64,000 bases of DNA from Chaetorhynchus papuensis (Eukaryota; Chordata; Aves; Passeriformes; Rhipiduridae), in NCBI GenBank assembly GCA_013396525.1, contig VWYX01000718.1, positions 121,556 through 185,555 of the forward strand, given 5' to 3'. The stretch's first letter is position 1; every line of letters begins with the position of its first letter. The translations under genes were made by a program, and so were the position numbers. This document shows positions 37,138 to 47,496 of this stretch, in pieces. The notes under the pieces were generated by a model. That model saw nothing but the letters and a program-made list of their open reading frames with translations, had not been told where the DNA came from and did no database searches.

Positions 37138-37499
37138 GTAACGTGGACACGTAGAAAAACCACCCGAGTCCAGGTTAGTAGAAATAGTGGCAAGGCCGGT
37201 TTAATGGTTTTTTCCCAAGGTTTTTATATGTTAGTTCTCAAAAAGTGAGTTAAATGGCATAAAGTAATTGGTTCTCTGGCCATCCACCCCTCAGGGGGGT
37301 TGGCCCAACTCTAACACGTCCGTTCCCAAGTGTTTTTCTATTTGAAGCCATAACAATCTGGGAAAAACAAGTGGAGGTGTGGCTATTGATAAAAACACTG
37401 GTAACTTTGTTTTAGTTAGCATGCATGGGAAAGACAGAGTTCTCCCAAAATGCTAGAGAGCTGAAGAAATTCACTGCTGAAGCTCTTGCAGCATCTACA
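37138..37499 (-). mobile_element. Solo LTR, family A
   Basis: A 362-bp element has plus-strand ends TGTCACTGTTGTAACG and CAGCATCTACA. The direct repeat TTGAAAC (37131-37137 and 37500-37506) is 7 bp, one more than the family norm; the extra T may be coincidental. TATA and poly(A) signals are conserved. It may have inserted into the LTR-like piece on its left. Confidence 0.9.
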
Positions 37500-37506
37500 T
37501 TGAAAC

Positions 37507-39099
37507 TTCTCACGGGTACAAACCAAATTCTCAAGGGTACAAAGTGATTGCATCCATGTCGAGCTCTGTGAAACTTTCAGAGCAGCTTGTCGGTTTCCAC
37601 ATTGTTCCTTTGTGCTCCAGGCACCTCCAGTTTCTAGGGATGAGCTCTCCATGCTGGCAGAGCACTGCCTGTATTGACCCCCGGTGTGTTTTGGGAGCTC
37701 CTCCTTTGCCTGGACTGTGCTCAGCAATGTGGTTTAGGGAGCTGAGGCTCACTGATGTTCTCTTATCCATGTCCACAGCTTCCCTGGATCACCCTCCATC
37801 CTCAAGGATAGCAGTCAGGGTGCCTGGGAACGGAGTGCTCCCAAGTGGCTCTGTGGCACAGGTACTTCAGGTGTCACAGCGGGGGGGGATCTATACAGAG
37901 GTGATTGTTTTGTTCCTGCTCATGAGCTGAGGATGACGAGGAGCCCAGAGTTATCCCAGGGGCACAGAACCGAGGAAGGACATCTCTGCTTCCTTTTCAG
38001 GTCGCGGGTAAGGTTTTAGACCTTGCTGTGAGGTGTCACTTGGGCTCAGGGGCGGGGAGGATTCTGTACGCACCTGAAATGTCTGACAAAGCCTCTTCTC
38101 TTTCTGATGAGATCCCTCTTCCCTCACATGACACAAAATACAGCGCGGGGGAGTGCTGCCCACTGAAGCCTTCTTCAGACTTCTCGACCAGACCCTGAGC
38201 TTTACCCTTGGTGTTTCATAGGGGGTTTTCTCAAGATGTGCCAGAGATGCTCTGGGAGGGGAACAGGGAGCCCAGAGCATCCTGCAGGACTGAACATCCT
38301 GCCCTGAGAGACCTGTGCCTTGGCCACACTGACAAGGATCAAACAGTTCCAGGAATGTCATAAACTGAAAGACTAGACATTAAAAATATTTTTAAAAACC
38401 TAAACAAAACCAGCAGTAAACAACACAAATCAGGGTTTGTTTTGTTTTTTTTTTTTTTAATTTGGGATCTGCTTCTTGCTGCTTAATTTTGACTGTTTCA
38501 GCCACCGTGCTCTCCTATAGGCTAGTGGTAATGGGTAATCAAATCTGAGCAATACATCTCAAAATTCTAGAGCCAAAACAAGACTAACAAGCCACAAACT
38601 AAATGCTTATGTTAAGTATGTCATCAAGATGCTTTAAAGTTTAAATCTATGCTCTATTCAAGGATTTCTGAGAGAAAAACAAGACCACATTCCTTGATTA
38701 CAGTATTTGTTTAGACTTCGTGTAAGTTAAGAACTAATTCTCCTCCTTTCATTTAAGATTAAGAAAAAAACAATCGGATTAAGTGATTTTCTGTGAAGAG
38801 GACCAGCAAAGTGACTATTCTACCTATGTCCTATTTTCAGGGCTAAAGAGGGAATCAAATTATGTTTAAGTTTTTGTGAAATTCATTAGCAAAGGTATGA
38901 GTTTTTTCAGCAGAATAGCACAATAAAAAAAAAAAAGTTATTTTTGTATCCATGTATTACAGATGTTTAAAGATGTTTCCAGAAGGACCACTTAAAAACA
39001 CAAGGTTATATCTTTTTTTCTTTTTGTCTGGTTGTTTTTAAAATGCTTCATTTTTTTCTAATAGCTTTTACACTCTGTTCATAAAAGAAAGTCACATAC
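37507..39099. other. Unique stretch, moderately GC-rich then AT-rich
   Basis: Open frames on both strands at 37416-38361 (up to 136 aa) overlap each other and show no recognised domain. A T run lies at about 38446-38459. Confidence 0.45.
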
Positions 39100-39850
39100 C
39101 ATCAGTTAGCTGTTCAGAGAAAGCCCTATGTTTTGCAATAATATGCCCAATTTGCTGTACTATTTTTGTAATCCTGCCAGTGTTTAAGGCTTCACTATTC
39201 ATCACAAAGTCAAACCCAATTTTTTCCCTGTTTGATTTCTTCACTAGTACTACAATTAGCATGTCCTCAGTCCTGTTCATCCTTTTTACCAACAACTGGC
39301 AAGCCTACAGCATTTGTGGTACTCCAGTGCTACAAACATCTACAGCAAAGGATTTTAGCCATATCCAGGTGAAAATTCTGGATGCAGAAATCTTCTTTAC
39401 TGCAGCACTGTCCTTTTGTTCTTACTTGACTTCAACCCAGGTCTTTCAACGGAGCAATCTTGTTTGGAAGGAGTTCTTGTTTGGAAGGAGTTCTTGTTTG
39501 GAAGGAGTTCTTGTTTGGGACTCCTGCTTTCCCATCTGCTGGTGCAAAACTGATGTGCAGTGCAAGAGTTCTGCTTGGGCCTCTTTTGAAGCAGCCTGTG
39601 AGGTTTGCAGTGTAAATACAAAATGGACTATATGAGCCCTGGAATGCAAAATTTGTTGAATGACAAAGCTATGACTTCTCCTTGCTTGTATTATAAAAAG
39701 TAACACTTTCACCATCTGGTTAGCAACGATTTTCTATTCTGGATCCAGTGGCATCATTCTCAACAAGCTTTATCATTAAAATTTGGTCACAGTTCAACCA
39801 CAACTGCACCTTCTCTCTGAGAAGGGCAATGTGCTGGTTGAGGTGTGGAC
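39100..39850 (-). pseudogene. Degenerate coding-like segment, gene unknown
   Basis: Read on the minus strand, one frame from 39850 to about 39350 has protein-like composition with only a few stops. Examples are LREKVQLWLNCDQ, LVENDATGSRIEN, FAFQGSYSPFCIYTANLTG and TLALHISFAPADGKAG. Near 39350 the protein-like reading moves to another frame and continues as LLVKRMNRTEDMLIVVLV and ITKIVQQIGHIIAKHRAFSE. It ends at 39100 with ATG|GTATGT, a plausible splice donor. I do not recognise the family. Stops, a shift and an internal 17-bp tandem expansion argue for a broken gene, and a retained donor argues for an unprocessed copy. Upstream (to about 40070) another frame has similar composition. It could be chance. 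Confidence 0.35.
39459..39518. repeat. 17-bp tandem repeat, about 3.5 units
   Basis: CTTGTTTGG recurs at 39459, 39476, 39493 and 39510, joined by AAGGAGTT. The three 17-bp periods add 51 bp, a multiple of 3, so the minus-strand frame is the same on both sides. Confidence 0.95.
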
Positions 39851-40618
39851 TGGCTTATGTATCCTACTTTTCCATTTAGGACATGTCTATGTCCCATCAG
39901 TCCCAGAGCCCCATGTGAGCTCAGATTTGGGATTTGCATTGAGTTGGCCTGGAACTCTGTGCAGTTGAATGCCCAGTGGCATGGGGGTTGTGTGGTGTTT
40001 CTAAAACAGTCTTGTCTCCTCCTTTTCATGGTCTGCAGGTACCACTCAACTACAACTAAACAATGAGACAAAAGTAGTTACAGTTCTAGGTCTGCAATAA
40101 AGCTTTGCCCTTTTTTAGTTGTCAGGAAGCTCATGTGTGGTTTGTGTGTAGCAGCTGAGTGGTTGCTCAGCCACTAAACAATCAATGCTTTGCATATTTC
40201 TAAAAGTTAATATAGGTTCAAAGTCACAGATGATCCTACTCATGTAAGATATTATTCATCAACAAAAGTGTTAAAGCCCTTGACTGTTGCGTTAAAAAAA
40301 CATTTAGTAATTTATTTCTTGGGGTTTTTTTCCCTCAGTGCTCACTGCTTGAAAATTTATTTTGATATAACATAATAGCATATCTTTTATTGCAACCCTT
40401 TTATTTTTTCTATACTTTTACTCTTGCTTTCAGTTATTCTTTTTCTTTTTAATGCACAGCATTAGCCGCATATTTTCTATAGCTACAATATCAAGTGGTG
40501 TGACATGAGACCACGTCTGTGAATCCAAATGGTTGGTGCTGAGCTTACCCACAATAGGGGAATTTCAGGGCTTATTTCAGACCAGTTTTCATTTGGTCCC
40601 ATGGACTAAATATTCATT
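39851..40618. other. Unique stretch, possibly more of the pseudogene
   Basis: The minus frame at 39787-40071 has some protein-like stretches and may continue the segment at 39100-39850. The rest is AT-rich with no feature. Confidence 0.35.
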
Positions 40619-40623
40619 GGTGG

Positions 40624-41012
40624 TGCAGTATTCACGCTGGGGCATTGACTTCACACAAGATGGAGAAGTGCAAAGACGTTTATTGCGCAGCGACCATTCC
40701 CTAAATACCAGCCCACAAACAGGATATCACCTCATAGAAACAGGAAAGATGAATCCCAGAGTGTCCCCCATTCACCTGGAGTATTGCCTAGATATTACCT
40801 GTTATGGTAATAGGTAAACAATACCCTAGAAGGTCACAAACCACAATCTTCCCACACAATTGGTCAAGAAGGCCACAAACCCATAATTCCCTTTTCCAGC
40901 CCATCTCAGGTGAGCTGGATGTGTTTCCATGGTTACCTGGGGGCCTAGGGAAGAGGCCTATTCTAGGCCTTCCAGGCCTGCTCTTCTCTAACACCCACGG
41001 TGTAACCCCACA
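40624..41012 (-). mobile_element. Solo LTR, family Q
   Basis: A 389-bp element has plus-strand ends TGCAGTATTCACG and GTAACCCCACA. A 5-bp direct repeat GGTGG lies at 40619-40623 and 41013-41017. The poly(A) signal appears as TTTATT at 40679-40684. The inverted copy at 50407-50794 matches at about 93% by eye. TG...CA ends and an AATAAA near the 3' end identify an LTR; its class is unclear because the two copies suggest different duplication lengths. Confidence 0.85.
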
Positions 41013-41017
41013 GGTGG

Positions 41018-44000
41018 TTGCGTCCAACGCGGTCCAGGAAAAGAGCAGGAAGGAATCCAATGTGTCCTCTCCATGACTGCTCCCGTGGTGGGCAGTACAG
41101 TCAGACCCAGAGATGGGTTTGGGCAGTGCCACTGTGACTGAAACCAAAGCACCGCAGCACTCACACAAAGCACTGAGCACACGGGGCTGTACCTGGGGGT
41201 TCTGGGCAGATCTGGAATGCAGTTAAGCCTGAACTTTGTTTGCCCCTACAAAGTTACCCCTTTGCACTCTAAAGCACTGAGCTGCACCAGTTCTGCAGCC
41301 AGGCTGAAGAGCCACAGGCTCTGGGGTAGCAAAGGACCACCCAGGAGTGCTGGAAGAGAAGGAACAGGACCCTAGATGTTTTTATCTTCCATTACCCTGA
41401 GCAGCCACTGCCACAGAGATCCCTAAAGGACATGGCCATGCCTTCACTGGTCCCCTCAGCCTGGCAGGGAGGGTGATCAGTCTCCAACAGGACAGGCTGT
41501 GTCAAGCTGGTGGTACCAGGGCGGGGGCTCCAAGCTCTGCCTTGTGCAGATAAGCTTGAAAGAGGCAGGAGGAAACACAGCAGCAATCATGTCAGCCTGT
41601 CAGAGCCCAGCTTTCACACAAAACAACGAGATCCAAGATGGTCAAAGCTGAGTGACCCAAAAAGCTCTGCCTGAAATTGTTGTGCAGAGCCTGACAGTTA
41701 TGGACAAGGCCTGCTTTAATGGAATAAAGCCACTGCAGAGGGGAGAATGAAATGAAGAGAAAATTACCATGTGAAGAATTTATATCTGATTCTGACACTT
41801 TCTTTTTCCATGTAATTATTAACGTGTTTTTTAAAAGTCCATTAAAATTCCATTCAGATTAAGATGAACCATAAGAACAGCAATAAGGGTAAGGCATTGA
41901 AAGATCCTGGGTTGACACTTTTAGGCAGTAACCTTAATCAAGGTTAATGTCATTTCAGTGCCTCATCTCAGGTCCTCATTTTGTGTCTTAGGCAAGCCTG
42001 GCATTTTTACTCTTGTTTTTGTTTTTGTTTTTTTTTTTTTCCCCAAGCAGTCTGTTTTATTCGTGATATGTGCTGCAGACTAATTATTCAGGCTTATCCC
42101 ATGTTCAGATAACTTCTCTGATGAAACTCCATAAAATATTTATTGATAAATGTAAAGAAACCAAGATCTAAAAATATTTTTGCATGATTTTATTTCAAAG
42201 CAACCATTCCTTATGTGGGCCTTCATACCAACTTCTGAGTAATTTAAGTACTTGATTGTTTTACTCTTGATTGTTTTTTCTTGTAGAAAAGTCTATGGGT
42301 AGTTAATTCTGTTTCTAGGAATCACAACAAATAGGGTTTTCTTGGTTTTTTTTTTTTTAATCTCTGCAAAATTCCATTATGCTGTGCGTGTTACATTACC
42401 CTGTATTAATTCTGGGTCATTAAATGGGGTTTATTACAGAGTGGTTTCCACCATAAGCCCCCTGATTCAGCTGCATAATACATCCTCCTTAGATAATCTA
42501 TCTTCTTGCACCACTGCTGTGCCCTCCTGACATTATTTAGCCCCATACTTTTAGCACTTCTAGCTGGCCACTGATACTCCCCCAAATGCAGACATAACCC
42601 AAATATATGTGCTTTAATCTTGTGTGTAAGGAGAGGGGGAACAGGAGAGTTCACAAAGTTTTGAGTTGTTGAAGATCAGGGTGCGAAATTTGCAGAGTCC
42701 TTTTCTGGCAAAAATTCAAATCCTGCCTTGGAAATGCTGATCTGACAATCTTTGTCAGATGAGTCACCCTAATTATGCAAGTGACCTCACTGGCTGTGTC
42801 ACATTGCTTTGCAGTTTAAGGAAAGATTAAAAGATTTGGTCATTAGGAGGGGGGATAAAAATTGCTGCACGTAATTGAAAATGCAGGGAACACCGGAATG
42901 ACAGAATGGTGTAGCTTTTGTATCTAAAGCAGACTCTGAGAAAATTGATGTGTTATTCACCATATTTTCTAGGAGTAAAGTTAAGGATTTCATTTACTCA
43001 CATTCACAGTGTAGCATGTATTTTGGGAACAGCACCATCAAGTGGATGGAGAGACAGAGTTAGGTCACTTTTAGCTCCATCTTCAGAGCTAGACAAAATA
43101 AAATAAACAGTTGTCCTTGCTTTAATATGGACAAAAATTTATTCTCAGCCAGAACCGAAAACCAATGAATCTTCTGTACCAATCCAATTAACGTTGTACT
43201 CACATCTCACGCTGAATTGTACAGGAATTTATCAGGTTCTGTGTTGGAAAGGAAGGTCTGAGGATTGGCTGGGTTCCTTCAGCTGTGTTGGACCTGGCCA
43301 GAGCAGTGAGTTACAGGTGGACTGTAAGGGAACTGCAGGAAGGTTTCACCTGCTGCAAAAGGTGATTTACCAAGGTGATCTGATGTGCTGTGGGTGAAAG
43401 GCACCTTCACCCCCCTCTAGTAATTCCTTTTTTGCCTGGCTGCTAATATTGATCAGCCTCCTTGGAGCTGCATGCTTTGTGGAATGGGTCACCCCACCAG
43501 GCTGAAACGGGATGTGTTCCTCGGCAAATATGTTGGGAATGAGATTTTTTGGGGGCCTCAAGCCAGTGTGGGAGTGATGTGTGAGGCAAAAATATACAGA
43601 TGGTCATAATCTCCTATATCCATCTGATTTATTCTTTTTTTAATCACAGTACATTCTGATTATAGCTTTGACTTTGCTCTGCCTTTGGTTCTGTTTTCTA
43701 CTGCGTATAAAAAAAAACTTTTGTCTGTTCTAAAAAATATTAAGCAATGGTTTAAGCTGCTCATCTGCTAAAAGCTACCCATATTTATCCACCTCTCTTG
43801 TTTACTGTCATTAATAGCAATTGCATTTCACAATCTGACCTTGAAACGACAGTTTATGTGCATAAATTCTCTCTCCCTCTAACACACACAAACACACAGT
43901 ATTCATGAACACAAACATTACATCAAAAATCTCTAATTTAATACTAGAAAAATGCAAGTGTGAAGAAAGAATACTTAACAGTATTGGAAATATTCATGTA

Positions 44001-45261
44001 AAATATATTTTCTCCATCAAATATTTTAATTTTTTTTTCAAAATAATATCTGCATCCTTTCACTCCCCCCAGCATAAAAACATCAAAAGCAACTTCACAG
44101 TTAGAACAGAGGCACTGTGTGGTTGTGGTGCTGTTCCAGAAAAGAATAATAGCATAAACACCAGGAATTCTGTTTTCTAATAAAAGCAAATATGCAGTTG
44201 GCTCACTGTAAAGAATTATTTGATGTACCTATAGGGAGTATCTGGAGACCATTTGATGCAAAACTGTTGTGCCTCCCCCTTGGTAGTTAATTTTAGGAAT
44301 GTGTTCTTTGTGCTCATCTGAGAACCTGCTTTCTGTTTGCCTTATCCCCTGTGAGCATGGGGAGAGTAACAGCTCCAAAGATGGAGAAAGGATGTTTTGT
44401 CCATCCTCCAGGTAGCTGTGATTTTGGGATGAGTGAGGGTTGCCCAGGGACATTATTCATTAAAACACCCAGGAATCACTCAGGGGAAAAGGCACCACAG
44501 ATTAACTTCCCCTAGAATTCTGTGCCACATCCAAGTGTTCATTTTCTGAGGAGGATTAATAGTGTTTCACATTACAGTAATCACATTAGATCTCCTAGCC
44601 TTATATTCAGCCACTGATGGAAAAGAAACACAGCTTAGAAGTGCTTAGAACCTCTTTTGGCAGCTCTCTCTAGGGGGACATGCATTTTCCTTACCATAAT
44701 GAGGACCATAAAGAAGAGAAATGATGTGGCCTGGTATAGATAGGGAGTCACATTACAGTAACTTTTCACCAGAATTAGAGTAGTTAGAGACTACTATATT
44801 ACAGCAGTGCTTGGGAACTCTTCTACTCTTAAGAGCCAACTGTCAACATTTCTGTTATAAACCCCATTTTTCAGGAGTTTATAACTCCTCTGGAAATTCC
44901 ACTCAGGGTGAAGCTTGCTTTAGAAAGACTAAGTAAGGGAGTGATCCTTTGAAAATGAAATAGAAGGGAAAATGAAAAAGAAACCTCAAATCCATGCATT
45001 TCCCATTTTGTTTCCTTTACCTCAGTACAGTCGCTTTGGGTTTAGTATAAGGGACTTACAAATGGAGTTTTCAAAAGCAGTTCAGTGCTGATACAGAAAT
45101 TATTGCTGTATAGTCAGAATCCAGCCTCAGCTCCAGTGAACAGCTTCCAAAGAGCCACTAAATGGATACAGAAGGAGCTAACTCCTCTGGGACAGTCTGG
45201 TAACAAGAGAAGGAAACCCAACAAAACACAACCAAAGCTGTGCAAAATGAGACGATGGAGA
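41018..45261. other. Long single-copy stretch
   Basis: About 4.2 kb with no gene recognised. T runs lie near 42030 and 42350. A motif-dense patch with a 9-bp-arm palindrome is at 42740-42790. Open frames on both strands are 130 aa or less and unsupported. Confidence 0.5.
42740..42760. promoter_or_regulatory. Perfect palindrome resembling paired SOX sites
   Basis: ATCTGACAA (42740-42748) and TTGTCAGAT (42752-42760) are perfect inverted arms with a 3-base spacer, placing ACAA and TTGT head to head as in SOX dimer sites. An AP-1-type TGAGTCA (42760-42766) and TAATTATGCAA follow at once. Regulatory function is inferred only. Confidence 0.25.
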
Positions 45262-45358
45262 TGATTCTTCCCTGGGAGGGTGGGCAGGCCCTGGCACAGG
45301 GTGCCCAGAGAAGCTGTGGCTGCCCCTGGATCCCTGGCAGTGTCCAAGGCCAGGTTGC
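45262..45358 (+). mobile_element. CR1 LINE 3' portion, left half of a split copy
   Basis: CR1 sequence GATTCTTCCCTGGGAGGG, GCCCTGGCACAGGGTGCCC and TGTCCAAGGCCAGGTTG stops where the family A LTR begins. The CR1 consensus order continues at 45724, so the LTR inserted into this CR1. Confidence 0.92.
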
Positions 45359-45723
45359 TGTCGCTGTTGTGACACGGACACGTAGAAAAACCACATGAGT
45401 CCAAATCAGTAGAAAAGCGGCAAGCCAAGAGTTTAATTTTTTCTGGGGTTTTTATATGTTAGTTCACAAAGTGAGCTGGATGGCATAAAGTAATTGGTTC
45501 TTCTGGTCAACCACCCCCTGAGGGGTTGGCCTAACTTCTAGCATGTAGCTCACAAGTGTTTTTCTAACTGAAATCATAACAATCTGGGAAAAACAAGTGC
45601 AGGTGTGAATATTGATAAACACTGGTAACTTTGTTTCTCTTAGCATGCATGGGAAAGACAGAGTTCTCCCAAAATACTAGAGAGCTGAAGAATTTCACTG
45701 CCAAAGCTCTGTCGGCATCAACA
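45359..45723 (-). mobile_element. Solo LTR, family A, nested inside CR1
   Basis: A 365-bp element has plus-strand ends TGTCGCTGTTGTGAC and GGCATCAACA. The target duplication is GGTTGC / GGTTGG (45353-45358 and 45724-45729), both within CR1 sequence. The insertion is therefore younger than the CR1 it splits. Shares its subgroup with 28868. Confidence 0.95.
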
Positions 45724-45850
45724 GGTTGGACATTGGGGCTTGGAGCAGCCTGGCACAATGGAAGGTGCCCCTGCCCAGGGCAGGGAGTTGGAATAAGATG
45801 ATATTTCAGGTCCCTTCCAACCCAAACCAGTCTGAGATTCAGTGATTTTT
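45724..45850 (+). mobile_element. CR1 LINE 3' end, right half of a split copy
   Basis: It continues with GGTTGGACATTGGGGCTTGG, AAGGTGCCCCTGCCCAGGGC and TCCCTTCCAACCC to a decayed GAGATTCAGTGATT tail, completing the CR1 begun at 45262. Confidence 0.92.
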
Positions 45851-46229
45851 AAGTCTGAAGAGAGTCTCACCCTGGCATTAGAGGGCACTGAAGGTGCTGC
45901 CTTTCCAACAGGATGTTAAACTAATAATCTCCTTTAGGCACTGGAGTTTTTGTTGAACTCTTCCAAGACCTTCACAGTAGCCTCAGTGCCACAGCCAAAT
46001 TTCCCAAGTGATCATTAGGACTTAGAGCAAGTGAACAGTACAAAAATAAAGCAGTGAGTTTTCATCCAAATTTCCAAGCAAATTTATGGCTGTTTTTCAT
46101 GACCTTTTTGAATAAATCTCTAGAATCATCCTTGTATTCAAACTTTATTAGAATGCCCCTTAAATGTCAAACCTTAATGTTTTGCAAGATGTTCATTCCT
46201 ATTTGCAGTGTATCTTCCAGTGTAATTTG
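45851..46229. other. Short unique interval
   Basis: About 380 bp of unremarkable sequence between CR1 pieces. Confidence 0.5.
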
Positions 46230-46302
46230 CAGAATCCCAGGATTGTTTGGGTTGGAGAAGACCTTAAAGATCAACTAGTTCCAACCCTCTGCCATGGGCA
46301 GT
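46230..46302 (-). mobile_element. CR1 3' tail, antisense
   Basis: GCAGAATCCCAGGATTGTTT, GGGTTGGAGAAGACCTTAAAG and ACTAGTTCCAACCC then GCCATGGGCAG is the antisense CR1 3' end, cut after about 70 bp. Confidence 0.85.
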
Positions 46303-46330
46303 GAGAATGATCCAATATTGGTGATAACTC

Positions 46331-46383
46331 TGTGATCTTAGAGGTCTTTTCCAACCTTGATGATTCCATGGTTCTGTGATTCA
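46331..46383 (+). mobile_element. CR1 3' tail, sense
   Basis: GTGATCTTAGAGGTCTTTTC followed by CAACCTTGATGATTCCATGG is a sense CR1 tail only about 30 bp beyond the antisense tail at 46230, so the two tails point outwards from a short spacer. Confidence 0.75.
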
Positions 46384-46770
46384 AGTGTGCTGCAATGCAA
46401 TATGACACCTTTAAGTAATCAGCAGGATAATTATAGGAGAAAGAGAGCTATAAAGAAATGTAGAAAAAAAGGCCACATATTTTGTTCATGTGCAAAATTA
46501 AAATGATGGGGAAGGTATCCCATCCAAGCTGTTTAGCTCTCTTGTGCTGTTGAACATCCCTGACCTGTTGCTTTTGCATTTTGGATTTCTGCCTTCCAAG
46601 CAGTAACATTTATTTATGTTTAACATTTACCAGCACTGTTGGTGAATGCTGGGATTGTGTGGGACTCACTGAACCAAGCTGCTGGTGCCTTTTCACTGAG
46701 GCTGAAACGGCTGATTGGATTTTGTGTCTGTACCTCTGCCTCCTGCAGATCAGAGCTTCCAGTGGAGGAT
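46384..46770. other. Short unique interval
   Basis: About 390 bp with nothing recognised. It passes into CR1 sequence near 46750-46771. Confidence 0.45.
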
Positions 46771-47078
46771 GGCACAACTCTCTGACAGGAGGTGGTGGCC
46801 AGGTGGGGATCAGGCTCTTCTCCCAAATAATGAGTGATAGGACAAGGGAAAGTGGTCTCAGGCTGGCCAGGAGGGGTTTAATTTGGACATCTGGAAAAAT
46901 TTCTTGACCAAAAGGGTTATTAAAGACTGGCACAGGCTGCCCAGGGAAGTTCTGGAGTCCCTGGAGGGAATCAAAGACGTGTGGATGTGGTATTTGGGGA
47001 CATGGGGCAGTGGGATGGGGGAACAGCTGGACTTTAGGACCTCAGAGGGCTTCTCCAACTTAAAGGATTCTGTGAATA
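46771..47078 (+). mobile_element. CR1 LINE 3' end, 5'-truncated
   Basis: GGCACAACTCTCTGACAGG, TGATAGGACAAGGGAAAG, ATTTCTTGACCAAAAGGG and GGCTGCCCAGGGAAGTTCTG lead to a decayed GGATTCTGTGAATA tail, followed by TA repeats. It belongs to the same broad CR1 type as 22960. The start is approximate. Confidence 0.88.
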
Positions 47079-47120
47079 TTTGATGTAATACATATATATA
47101 TATGCATATGTATACATATA

Positions 47121-47490
47121 TGTAGATGCTGAAAAAGCTTTAGCAATTAATTTCTTCAGCTCTTTAGTATTTTGTGAGAACTCTGTCTTTCCCATGCAAG
47201 TTAACTAAAACAAAGTTACCAGTGTTTATCAATATCCACACCTGCACTTGTTTTTCCCAGATTGTTACGGCTTCAACTAGAAAAACACTTGGGAATGGAC
47301 GTCTTAGAGTTGGGCCAACCCCCTAGAGGAGTGGATGGCCAGAGAACCAATTACTTTATGCCATCTAGCTCACTTTGTGAACTAACATATAAAAACCTCG
47401 TGAAAAAAGCCATTAAACCGGCCTTGCCACTATTTCTACAGACCTGGACTCCATGTGGTTTTTCTACGCATCTGCGTTACAACAGTGACA
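47121..47490 (+). mobile_element. Solo LTR, family A, in a TA repeat
   Basis: A 370-bp element starts TGTAGATGCTG and ends AACAGTGACA. The target duplication is CATATA / CATACA (47115-47120 and 47491-47496). It sits directly after a TA-rich microsatellite (47088-47120). TATA and ATTAAA conserved. Closest by eye to the 19065 copy. Confidence 0.92.
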
Positions 47491-47496
47491 CATACA

